A DNA stretch of 64,000 bases from Nephrocerus scutellatus (lineage: Eukaryota > Arthropoda > Insecta > Diptera > Pipunculidae). The notes beneath the pieces were generated by a model, which saw only the letters and a list, made by a program, of their open reading frames with translations, searched no databases and was not told the origin of the DNA. The position numbers and the translations under genes are program-made. Shown here piece by piece: positions 11,466-22,619 of this stretch. The stretch spans positions 7,177,001 to 7,241,000 of the forward strand of contig OX352764.1 in NCBI GenBank assembly GCA_947095585.1, written 5' to 3'. Each line of letters opens with the position of its first letter. Position 1 is the first letter of the stretch.

Positions 11466-13085
11466 GCAATCCAACTCGAATGCAATTGTAAGAGTTTCCT
11501 CCTCATAAAAGGGCATTCAAGAACATAAATTAAATCTAACTTAAGTGCGCTAAACATTTCGATGAACATGCGAGTATGCAGAGATTATCTGCGTTTTATA
11601 ATTAAAAGTAATCTAACGCCAACTAAGTAAACAAAGCGGAGAACATCATTAAATACAGTTTTGCGCACCCACCCACATGCCACATCCATGTGTGCTGTTA
11701 AGGTACAGATATTGACTGTTAAATGTTGAGGAATGAAAGTGGAGAGGCAGACAGACAGACAAAAATACAAGCAGTTCAGTACACCCGCGCAATTAAAAGA
11801 ATAATGTAAAACGACAGCACACGATCAAACGAACGCCAGACAAGTCAACATGCAAAAGTATCTCGCAGATACTAGTAGCGAGTATCTCTGCATGCACAAT
11901 TCATTCTTCGACTGATATGAATGAAATCAGAAGAACTGTGCAGAGAAAAAGCCCGCAAGAGTCTTCTATTCATCGGCAGTTGAATCGGCAGTCGGCACAC
12001 AGATGATAGGAAAATTCTCTCCAGAAAATAAGCGGCGACGGTTGCACCATCATCCACCGCCACAATGTAAGTCAGACGGTACAGCGCCACAGCAACACTT
12101 CTCTTTTGTGAATCGTGATGGCTTAAGCGCGACCGGCGACGGTGGCGTTCAGTTTCAGTTTGCCGCTAACATTTCATCGGGAATGTGGTGTTGTCGGATG
12201 ACGTAAGGACGAGACGAGTACGCGACTTTAGTATCGGTTTCGATGTATCTGCCGGGTCGGTTTGCATGATGATACGAGTATCTTTGAATCTATCAACAAC
12301 GATGATAATTGTTTTCTAATCAAGGTTTGAAGCATATTTATTGTCGCATTTAATTGATTTACCTAAAAAAATAAATCCAAATAAATATTTACACAAAGTG
12401 CAATACGATTGAAAAGAATTTTGATAAACACAAAAGGAACTGCTGGTGCCAGCAACGATTCATGCTAAATATATCTGAAAGTGAAAGTAATAAGTAAACT
12501 ACGTACGATAGCGTATTTTATTACACATACGAGTATCTTCGATTGTCGAAATATGTGGTTGATTCGAAAATTAATTGAAAAACGTAGTGTAAGCGAACAA
12601 AAACCCTCTTTTGGATTGACTATATCTCATCGTCTAATACAACCCTTGGAGTACAAAGGATTAATGGTTTATTACCTAGGTGAATGTTAACGGATTAACG
12701 AGAGATGTAAGTTGGCACTTTGCTCATTTGATCGGAAACATTATTTTTATGTGAAATTCGTCTAGGACGACACATTGCCAATTGATAGTTTCAAATTTAT
12801 TACAAACATCAAAAAGGGCTTATTTGTTTACATAAAAATTTTATGGCCTGACATTATATCTTTAGACAGAGAAGACTTTATTTAATTTTATGCGTTACAG
12901 TTCCAGAATCTACTGAATACCCATTCCAAATGTGATATTCACTGTTTTACAAGAGAAGCGATTCATTTAGTTTATAAAATGACAACCATTGAAGTAATTT
13001 GTGATATTTTTTCGAAATAAATATTTGACTCTTGATTTGACATTGTAGATAAACAATTGATCGGAATTTAATGCGAGAAGATGCC
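11466..13085. other. Non-coding, no gene supported
   Basis: A locally more GC-rich patch at 12.0-12.25 kb could be an untranslated exon or regulatory region, but no splice-consistent coding frame or recognised element was found. Confidence 0.4.
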
Positions 13086-13089
13086 TAAT

Positions 13090-14015
13090 TGTTCATTAGT
13101 CCGTTTATCAGTCAATTTTGCAGGCCATTTCTCAGTTTATTCATAACCCCAACTCTTATTCTATTCATCATTCCATTCATCATGTTTTTTATTATTTTAT
13201 TTATCATTCCGTTTATCAGCCTGTTTATCAGTCTCTTAGTCCATTCCTCAGTCTATTTATTAGTCAATTTATCAACCTATTTACTAGTTCCTTTCTCAGT
13301 CCGTTTATGAGTTGATTCCGCACTTCATTTCTCAGTTGATTTGTCTGACAATTTCTCAGTTCATTCCTCTGTCCATTTATCATTTCATTATCATTCTATT
13401 TATTATTCTATATATCATTCCTTTTATTATTTTATTTATCACTTCACTTATCAGTCCGTTCCATTGTCCCTTCATCAGTCTATTAATTTGTCAATTTTTC
13501 AACCTATTTACTAGTTCCATTCTCAGTCCGTTTATGAATCCAATCCTCGCTGTATTTTTCTGCCAATTTCTCTATCGATTTGTCTGACCATTTCTCAGTA
13601 CATTCACCATTCCATTCCTCAGTCCATTTACCATTTCTCAGCCTACTCAATAGTTAATTTTTTCCACCCATTTACTAGTTCCTTTCTCAGTCCGTATAGG
13701 ACTCTATTCCTTACTCTATTTCGCAGCCCATTTCTCATGACATTTCTAACTCCATTCATCAATCCGTATATCAGTACATTTCATTCCTCAGTCAATGTCT
13801 CAATCCGTTATTAGTTCATTTATTGTCTGTTAATTTCTCAGACCATTTTTTATTTTATTACTTTTTATTTTAGAACTTTTGTTAGTACCTTTATTAATAC
13901 ACTCACTACTTTTTTAGGTTCCTTTCTCAAACCATTTCTAAGTCCATTCCTTACTCTATTCCTTAGTCCACGTTTATAAGTATTGTTCAGTTCATTCCTC
14001 ATCAATATCATATAT
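13090..14015 (+). repeat. CAGTCCATTTATCAG-type tandem array
   Basis: Degenerate 12-24 bp units mixing TTTCTCAGTCCATTT, TTTATCAGTC, ATTCCTCAGT and CATTTATCATT continue for ~900 bp. A ~210-bp higher-order block (AACCTATTTACTAGTTCC ... TCTCAGTCCG) appears near 13275, 13500 and 13665. The Phe/Ile/Ser-rich frames (13089-13587) are array artefacts. Confidence 0.75.
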
Positions 14016-17000
14016 CATATTTCTGTTAACTAAGTCTTCGAGTGGCTTTGAGAATTTTTATTCATTTCTATTCAAACTACAAATTTCTCAAACTCTATTT
14101 ATCAGTTACCACACATTACCATAAAACTATTTAACGCGGTTAAGCAAAGAAATCGTAATGATCACCTTAAAAGCCCATAAAAATTTTATAACTCACAACA
14201 CAAAAGAGCAGTTCAACGATCGCGGCAATTAACACAACATTGGCCCAAAATAAAAGCCAAACAAAATTCAAATATTCATAAACAATAAAAAATTACATCT
14301 AAAACGCTGTTAAAGGGTGCATCGGAGATTATCCATTACGATTGTGGTTATATGCGTATTGTGTTCCATTAGCACGAAGTGTAGATATAAATGTTCTGCT
14401 TTTGCTGTGGGTGCCTTCGCCAAGTGGAGATTAATATGACTTTCCTGAATAATAACCTTCTTGGTGTCTGTCAAATCTATGAGAAGATTGAGAAGCGTGA
14501 GAGAAAGGCCACAATGATGCACTATCGCACTTGTAGGCGAGTTGACGATTTATTGAAAATTCTGTAAACGATAGTGACTCCAGAAGAAAATATTTCAGCC
14601 AGGATTATAGAAAAATCTAATTGGAAGACATTCGTTGACTCGCACTCGGCGGCAGCTAATGGAAGCATGCTGATCAAAACAAATTGATTTAAAATTTTCC
14701 ATTTATTATTATTTCCACATTATTTTTTAAGAAATTGAAGAAAAAAAAAGGGAAATTGTCAGTATTTAATAATGGAACGCGGACAAAGGGACGGACGCAA
14801 CAACACCAACCCGAACGAATATTAATCATCCGGCGAATACGCTTTTTATTTCGTTTTCATTTTAGAGATTTAAAAATTCAAAAATTAATTATCAAAATTC
14901 CATTTAGAGCCTAAGAGAGGGGAATTGTGTGAAATTAATGGAGTGCGGTTGCGCAGTAGGCTGGTGCGGCAAACCAAATCAATTTTCCACTTCTTTTGAT
15001 TCCAATAAATTAATTTGCGTTTTTTTTATCCAGTTGCCCAAATGGTGTTGCGACTTGCGAGATCCAGAATCCCAAAATGGATGTTTTTTCAGTGGATTCA
15101 ATGGATTCCTAAATTTTTCTCTGACTTTCTTTTAATTCCTCATTCGCTATGTTATATCCACAAGAGACCAGATGTCATGGAGTAAATTAACCGAAAAAAC
15201 GGCACGAATTTTTCTATCTGTTCTTTAAGAGACAAAACAATTGAAAGCACGACAGACGTCGTCTCGACTTATGAAGATAGCAACAAAGGATGTTGGACAA
15301 CTCACGCACAAAAAGTTCGAAATTTACGATGGAAATGGAATGGAACTTGTCAGCAGGCAAAGTATTGAGCGCATGTTGGGTGGATCAAAAATATTTTTTT
15401 CAGTTCTTATTACTCCCGCCAAAAAATCTCCAAAATCCATTAATTCCATTGCCGCCGACACAGACAACGAGCAATCTAAGAATCGCAAATTAAAAGAAGA
15501 AGAAGTAAGGAATTCTACGACAGCACATGTCTCAAGAGTTTTAAAACTTCTTTTTTGTCCAAAGATTAGTGGAATTGTTCTGCCTTTTTTGTGCAAAGAA
15601 AGAATTTTCGCTAATTTCCCTAAGTAAGTCGAGGAAGGTTAGCAGTGAATTGCTTGGTACGTTGATTCGTTTCAGTGACATTCATCCAGGAATTCCGGTG
15701 CGCGCTATACATAGTATTGCGCCTTCGTCGCCTTCGTGCTCAGAAGGAGGCAGATAGAGCACAAGACTTCCCGGTCATCGCATTTAATGAAAGAGAAGGA
15801 GGAGGAAACTGCCTTGCACAACCAACAAAAAAAGAACCAAAACTCAACGCATTTTCTCCAGCGACTTATTGTTGCGTGCTGTCATCGTCTCTTAGTCGTG
15901 ATTTCACGTTCTTCTTCTGCTCAGGTTACTCTGGAAACACGCCACAGCAGAAGGTAATTATGTTAATGTTGCTCTAATAATGTTCGCGACTCCTTCAGTC
16001 GCCATCATCGATGCGAATGCGAGACGAATCACGCTGCTTTACTGCTCTGCGCCAAGCGCAAAGATCGTGCACTACATAAATTAGTTCACAATCAATTTGT
16101 TGCGACGTAAGTCGATCGAGAAATGGATGAGAACACGAGAATAAAAGCCGGCACGAAGACGCACTGGTATTTTATTTATTTCGTCTGATGGCCTCTGATG
16201 GACCTTATAGCGTAGCTAAAGAGTGAAGATACCCTCGTACGGCGGCTGAAGAGATATTTCCGATATTTGATTCAGTTGCTTAAATATTTGCGTTGTTCCC
16301 CCAATGCGCTGAGCATTAGTGCACATAAAAGAAGGATGTACGGAGATTAACCTTTTGATGGGTGTCGCGCAGAGTTCAAAGACACTTTTTATGGTCAAAA
16401 GTATCAATTTAGTTAAAGATTTGTACAGAATTAAGAAACTAGAAGGCTGATACGCAACACAAACTTCAAAAATCTCTTATCTTTCCTTGTTATCTTATCT
16501 TATATATAAAACTCAACGTCTCTCTTTCTGTATATCCGTTTATGTGCTTATAACTCAAGAACCATTCTTCCAATTTACATGTTTTTTTTTTAAAATTCAT
16601 AGATATGTTCTCTGTCTAGGACTTTTTATATATATTTTTACGATAGACAACCTAATACGAAACGAAATAGTAAATCAAGTCGCAAAAAAGTTTGCCGCCA
16701 GAGTGCTCTACTTGACTTTGGCACAACCATAATTTTTATTTGTTCGTTGGGGAAGGGGTTTGATTGAGGAGAGTGGTTGTCTAGGGATGGAGGGGTTGGT
16801 TTGATCGATGGAGGGTGGGGCGTTAGTCTGTGAAGCTTTGTGTCGGACTGTAGCGTTTTAAAAGGGGAGTTGGCGATCGAAGTCGTGGGCATAGTCTTCA
16901 ATGAATTGAAAAAGTGAAGTGACGACTGAAAATGCAATATCCTGCTTAGCAGTATGTGAGATCTTAACCTTTTTTATTTCCTTTTTTAGAATCCTCCTTA

Positions 17001-17065
17001 CTTCGATCACTTGGTGTTATCAACATTTTTTAACAAACGATCAGATGACGGTATCTGGAAGGGAA
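14016..17065. other. Non-coding, no gene supported
   Basis: The longest frame (15241-15627, 128 codons) begins at TTG, matches no family I know and is opposed by a 90-codon frame on the other strand, so I do not call it. Around 16.49-16.60 kb the text TATATATAAAACTCAACG ... TATATCCGTTTATG resembles the leader seen at the ends of many insect non-autonomous elements, but the class is not certain. Confidence 0.4.
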
Positions 17066-17290
17066 TTTGGAGGCTATTGTGGTGAGTGCGTTCGACTTCT
17101 GAGCAGGAGGTTCGAGGTTCGAATCCTAAAACAGAAAAATAATTTATCACGGTCTCAACTCTCGTGAATGTCGAAGAAACGTCCAAGAGTTATAACTAGT
17201 CACGGAAAGCTTTTCAACTCGGCTTTCAGACGGCATTAAATTGTTCTTCTTATGTCGTATATCCCCTTGTGGGTTCGTAGGAACCTATTT
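17066..17290 (+). mobile_element. tRNA-derived SINE, copy 2
   Basis: The head keeps the anticodon-arm-like CGACTTCTGAGCAGGAGG and a perfect B box GGTTCGAATCC (17116-17126); the A box is damaged. The body shares ATTTATCACGG, then AAACGTCCAAGAGT, then TAGTCACGGAAAGCTTTTCA and ATTAAATTGT with copy 1. The shared 3-prime half fixes the family body at roughly 200 bp. Confidence 0.75.
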
Positions 17291-18379
17291 ACAAACGTTT
17301 GTAATCTTTTTGTGATAGTGGCGGTCACCTTCCAAGTGCTGCAACAATACAACAGCACAGATTCAACATTTGAACGTAACAGTCGCAGTTTGGTATTTTA
17401 GCTGATCGCATTGCTTCATGGACACCGTCGACAATTTAACTTTATGCTATCTATCGTCCTTTATGATCATTAGATTTATTTAACTCTCGAATAACTTGTA
17501 AAGGATTTATTTTGCCATCCATAGGGACAATCAATGCAAACACAATCAAATTATCCTGGCGCAGCGCTGGAGCGAGTGACATGCCATTCTGCTTCTCTGC
17601 TTGTTAATTAGAGGATATCTATTTCACAGAGACGCACCCGTACACACACACACACACAGACACATAAACTAAAATGAAGTACTTTTTTACAATTGCCTTT
17701 GTGACAAATTGCTAATTTAAAAAGACATATTTTCGGATGACACCCTTCTTGTGTAAGTCCAAAAACATTCTCATACGACAACAAGTGGTGTGACGATGAT
17801 GGGAAGGAATTTAACAAATTCCCAGCTTGTCATTGTATGTGCTGTTTTGTGAAGGGGGAGCACTTAAATTGCTCGTTGTGCACCCAAAGTACCTACTCAC
17901 ATGTGCGCGTACAGTTACTACAGGACATTAAAGCGAAGGTTCACTTTCAATGTTTTGTGTTGCTTCCCTGTAACTCCTCCACTGCTGTCTCGGTGATAAT
18001 TATTATATTCTCCTTTTCCCTACTTTATTGCCAGTGTCGTCCTTGTAGTCGCAGCACATCCTGCTGTCACTTTTGCTACTGTTGATGAGATCGTAAAATT
18101 TGACATGGGCGAGCGTTTCTAGACCTGCTTCACTGCACTCATCTGGATCTTGACCTAACACAGAGAGGCGGTTGAGTGTGCCACTTGAGACTTTTCTGTC
18201 TCTATGAATCTCGGTTTTTTTGCTCCAAGGATGAAGAATGAAAGGTGTAGAAAGTTGAATGTTGCTCGTTGGTTCTGCAAAGAATATTTTTAATCAAATA
18301 TTTAAAGGTGCGTCCTGTACGGTGTTGTTGTTGTAAATAACGTTGTATTACACGTTATTTATAAATCGTCTTCATATTT
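17291..18379. other. Non-coding, short CA microsatellite
   Basis: A (CA)n tract lies at about 17642-17660. No supported gene. Confidence 0.45.
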
Positions 18380-18645
18380 TGCTCTGCAACCTGGACTCTC
18401 AACCTCACACAAAACGATCCCAATCGTAAAGCAAGCAGCGCTGCCCACAGCGCACAACGCACACAGAACACAGTCATCATAGTATGAAATGATATGATGC
18501 CGGGAAAAAAATTTGTATGGGAGCCCCCGAAAGTATTGTCACCGGAAATATACATGTGTGCAAAATTTCACTAAAATCGGGCTTTGGGAAGTGGGTTAAA
18601 AATTTATCACAAGATCTGACCAGCCAGCCAGCCAGCTAGTCAGCC
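18380..18645 (+). repeat. CCAG-tailed dispersed repeat, copy
   Basis: In forward orientation: CAGCGCTGCCCACAGCGCAC, TTTGTATGGGAGCCCCCGAA, AGTATTGTCACCGGAAATAT, ACATGTGTGCAAAATTTC, then GATCTGACCAGCCAGCCAGC. The same order is seen at 63.4-63.85 kb, and the reverse at 61.6 kb. No coding capacity. Confidence 0.7.
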
Positions 18646-18677
18646 ATCCACGGGCACGCGAAGTTAATGTAGAGAAT

Positions 18678-20082
18678 TTAAAAATAATAATTATTCCTTA
18701 TCATCATCATATTTGGCTCTACAACCGGTGTCCCTAAAAAAAAAACTCTCCACCCGTCCCGATTTTGAGCCGATATTATCCAGTCCTGGTCTACGCCATC
18801 TTTCCAGCGTAGGCTTGGCCGGCCTCGCTGTCGTGTTCCATAAATCCTACCGCAAAGGACTTTCCGAGCAGGATCATCTTCGCTCATGCTCATGCACCTA
18901 GTGCCCTGCCCACCGAAGCCTACCGAGCTTAATTCTCTTCACGATGTCGACATCGCGGTAACGCTCATAGATCTCATCATTATAGAGTCTCCGGAATCGT
19001 CCTTCCTCACATACGGGGCCAACAATTCTCCGTAATACTTTTTTCTCGAACGCGGCTAAGAGGTCAGAATGCTTTTTCCTAAGCACCCAGGTCTCGGATC
19101 CATATGTAAGTACTGGTATGACCATTTTCATACCTTACATACTAGCAGATTGGATGTTATGGTTAAATTCCTGGATTTGAAGAGTCTTAACAGACTATAG
19201 TAGGCTTTGTTGGCTTTAAGCAACCGTGCGCGTATTTCTGGTTCCATGCTGTTATCGGCTGCTAAATTTGACCCGAGATAGTTAAAGGATTGCTCTACTT
19301 CAAATTCGCGCTCCACTATTTGAATTGAGGGACCAATGTTGGATCTTCTACTCGCAGACGTGGCCACCATGTACTTTGTTTTGCTCTCCCCAGATTTCGT
19401 GCCGCCTGCTCTATCTGCAGTATCTGAATGGACTTATAGAGGATTGTTCCTCTCGCCGTTACGTTAGAGTCTCGGATCACTTTCTCCAACGCCAGGTTGA
19501 AGAGGACGCAGGCCAGTCCATCCCCTTGTCGGAGCCCGTTATAGATGTTGAATGGGCTTGATAGTGATCCGGATATTTTTACTTGGCTTATAACATTGGT
19601 CATGGTCAACCTACATAGTCGTGTCAGTTTATTTGGGATGCCGAATTCTCTCATGGCTTTATAAAGTTCTACTCTGACTATGCTATCACAGGCGGCTTTA
19701 AAGTATATGAAAAGATGGTGTAGTGAAACTTTAGACATTTTTCCACTACCTGCCTAAGGGTGTAAATCTGATCAGTTGTTGATTTGCCTGGGATGAAGCT
19801 GCACTGGTATGAACCAACGATGACTTTAGCGTATGGAGCTATCCTGTCTTGATGGATAGAGGAGAAAATCTTATACGCAGGACTCAACAACGTTATTACA
19901 CGATAATTGCTGCAGGTTTTAATATCTCCTTTCTTATGTATGGGGCACAGGATGCCTCTTCGCCAGTCTTCTGGTATCGCTTCTTCCTCCCATACTTGCA
20001 CTATTAGTTCATGAATTGCTTTGTGTATCGATTTTTCTAATTCGTTCCACTGTACTACGTCTCCATCACTCACAGTACCCAT
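18678..20082 (-). pseudogene. RTE-like LINE ORF2: reverse transcriptase to C-terminus, broken
   Basis: A non-LTR retrotransposon remnant read in four successive frames from 20082 down. It contains IPEDWRRGILCPIHKKGD and SNYRVITLLSPAYKI (RT motifs 1-2), GKSTTDQIYTLRQVVEKC, then YFKAACDSI (motif A, catalytic Asp), NGLRQGDGLACVLFNLALE (motif B), FNYLGS (thumb), YGSETW, RRIVGPVCEEGRFRRLYNDE, RIKLGRLRWAGH and a C-terminal GTRQRGRPSLRWKDGVDQD. The catalytic YADD box expected after SIQILQ is gone: the text jumps to IEQAARNLG at about 19414, a loss of roughly 15 residues. Endonuclease is absent (5-prime truncation). The same family supplies the tail at 10.1 kb. Clade assignment (RTE against CR1) is by eye. 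Confidence 0.85.
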
Positions 20083-21917
20083 AAAAACGCCAACCTACAT
20101 GTAAATACTTTAATGGAAATGTCATATTGTTGAATTTTAAAAATTAATATTCTTTTGGCTTTTAGGGGCGTTTTACCGGAAAATTGCATGCGGTTTACTA
20201 CGTTCGCCACGCAGGCACAACCCCCTCACTAAAACATTAGAATGTGCTTCCTCGTATCGTGCTTCTAAGTGGCGTCTTCATCCCTTTTGCATTGGTCCTT
20301 TGTTTGTTTTCTTTTTGTGACTGCGCGCACTCATGTAAAGTTCATTCCGTGTTCCTTGGTACCCATTGTCAGCTTCTAATTGAAGATTGTTCCGATCTGA
20401 TGATGTGTGAGATTTGAATTGTGAATTGTGTGTGTGTCGTGATGCCATAATGTCCTCTCCGATGTGCAAGTGTGACAAGGCGAGTAGATAATTTGGCACT
20501 GAATGTGTTGCGTGCAGGAGGAAAAATTGGCTCGTGCCAACAGACGGCGTACATTTCCTTCACCAGTTGAAGGAGAAAGGAGTTGTTGTGTTGGCTGGTA
20601 AGTGCAACCCTTGTGCATGTTCGGCGCCCACAACCCACATCACTTTCCGCTTACCAGGGCGACTAACACAATGGGACACGCGATGTTCAGGGTGTGCGTG
20701 AGTTGAGTGTCCCAGTCCCATAAATTGCAAACTTCAAATTAAAATTTAGGACTTAAGCTCTTATGGATTAGAATTTGTTCAAGTGGAAGATATGAATTGT
20801 TTTGTTGTTGTCCAGAAAAATCGCTTGAATTTGGTGAACAGTGAACTAAGGGAGTGAGAATACAACTTTCCTTACTTTATTACTAAGAAATCCTTAAATT
20901 GAAATCAAAATCCAAATCCCCATTGTTATGGAAATTCGAATGGATGAGATTTAAAATTAATTTTGAAATTTTTCGCGTGTGTACTTGAGGGTGAGGCTAG
21001 AGGGTAATTCTTATTCTAATTTGAAATGATACAATGCTTCTTCTCCCAATGGGCCATTTCATCATAAAATTACTTCGCTCCCCTCAAAAAGTCGCCTTAT
21101 TATTCCCCGACAAAAAATTAATAAAGTTATCTAGGGTCATGTACACACAATCCTCCAGAAAAGGTCACCGTGGTCATTGTCAAGAACCAACACTATCGCC
21201 GAGATAGATTTTTTTTTGGTAAAAGTTCACACATGACACGAAGGGCAACCATAACAATCAAATAAAATTTCAGGCTTAACGAGCTGTGTCATTACTCAAC
21301 AAAAACAGACAGATCAACGCTTTTTTTTTCTTTATGGGCTTCGCGCACAACATCATCATCTTTTCGCTCACAACACAAAAAGCGTCTAATTGTGGGACAA
21401 TGTGTCCACTAGGATGCCTGTGGATTGCAGTCCGACAGATAACAAACTGATAAATTCATGCCGCGTAAATTACGAGTACTCGCGCAAGTACTTTGGACTA
21501 CGGAGGCATGTAGAGGATCATTTTTTTATTGTCTCGACCGTACGTACACATAAGGAGTTATCGAAGAGACACATCACAAAGCGATGTGGCGGCGTTGTCC
21601 ATCAAACGTTGAGTCTACCGTCCATTGTCCATTGAAACTCATATTAGTATTCATTCTTTATGAATGCTGCGCATGCGTAGCCCACAAAAAAAAGGGACAA
21701 AATAATGGCTGAACAGTAAGTGTCACTCTGCAAAACATACAGCAGGCGACGACACGACGGCGATGGATTTTACAAAAGCGTTTACAAGTCGAGATAATCG
21801 AGCCAGCCGCCATCGTTAATCCGCATCACCGTGACACATTTTGATCTTGGAATTTGATATCTAAATCTTGGACAACAATGACACAACAGAACATTATGAT
21901 ACATGAACGATAACAAA
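20083..21917. other. Non-coding, no gene supported
   Basis: Overlapping minus frames at 20278-20638 and a plus frame at 21390-21635 have no domain signal. Nothing else recognised. Confidence 0.45.
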
Positions 21918-22250
21918 ATACTTTTCACGCGCCCATAGACGAAAGTGACTGTTTCGTACGTTATAAACAAGCCTCGAAAGTAGCCCATAAAAACACTAGT
22001 TATGTTATGATATAAACGTCTTTTGTTATTTACTACAATCTCAGCGAACACATTGCGCATGAGCAAGAATTCTCTTTTGTTTGTCGTTTGTGATTTTTGC
22101 TTCTCTCTCGATTTAGCAGAAAAACCGGTTTGGACGCGTGAAAAATAGCGTACACGACTCGCAGAAAAGTGCTCATCGTGCTCGTAAAATTTGCCGCTTC
22201 GACCTCGCACGATAAACTCCACTTTCCTTGCTCGTTCTGTAATATACTAT
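21918..22250 (+). repeat. ~330-bp dispersed repeat, copy A
   Basis: Starts TTTTCACGCGCCCATAG and ends TTGCTCGTTCTGTAATATAC. It is closely similar to 30253-30680, with shared landmarks CGAAAG-GACTGTTTCGTACG, TTATGATATAAACGTCTTTT, GCGCATGAGCAAGAATTCTC and AAAACCGGTTTGGACGCG. The start (TTTTCACGCG) and an internal GGACGCGTGAAAAA (22132-22145) are inverted relative to each other, suggesting a foldback or short-TIR element. The 146-codon minus frame across it is not coding. Confidence 0.75.
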
Positions 22251-22619
22251 AATTGAACTTCGGATCGACGCCGTGTCGGTGTCAAATTCTGATTATTGAC
22301 GCTAAAGAGTCGTTAAATAGAAAAAATTTGTAGCTTCTTTGAAAGGCGTCTTTGGCTTGAGTCTTACTATCCAGACACATAAAAATAATTATTTATGAAT
22401 GTATGTGCTTGTAAGAAACTAAGTCCCCTTATTCAAATCTTAAGAATAATCATTATGCTGAGAATCATAAGACAAGCTTTGTGTCACAGTCTAACTGATA
22501 TATATATATATAGTTGTAGGGGGTTGGTGTGATAATCTGAGAAGAACCACATCAGAGCACTCAGACCATCGACCCATTGTACTCGTTCCCAGTAAGCTCA
22601 CTACTCAAATCTCTTCGTT
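22251..22619. other. Downstream flank of the next LINE; TA microsatellite
   Basis: Contains a (TA)n run at about 22499-22513 and probably the 3-prime untranslated region of the minus-strand LINE that follows. Confidence 0.4.

Noticed and set aside
13089..13587. Three plus-strand Phe/Ile/Ser-rich frames resembling membrane proteins
   Set aside because: They are translations of the CAGTCCATTTATCAG array in different phases.
15241..15627. 128-codon plus frame
   Set aside because: Begins at TTG, has no recognised motif and is overlapped by a 90-codon frame on the other strand.
21782..22222. 146-codon minus frame
   Set aside because: Lies almost wholly within a dispersed repeat; the second copy at 30.25 kb does not preserve the frame.
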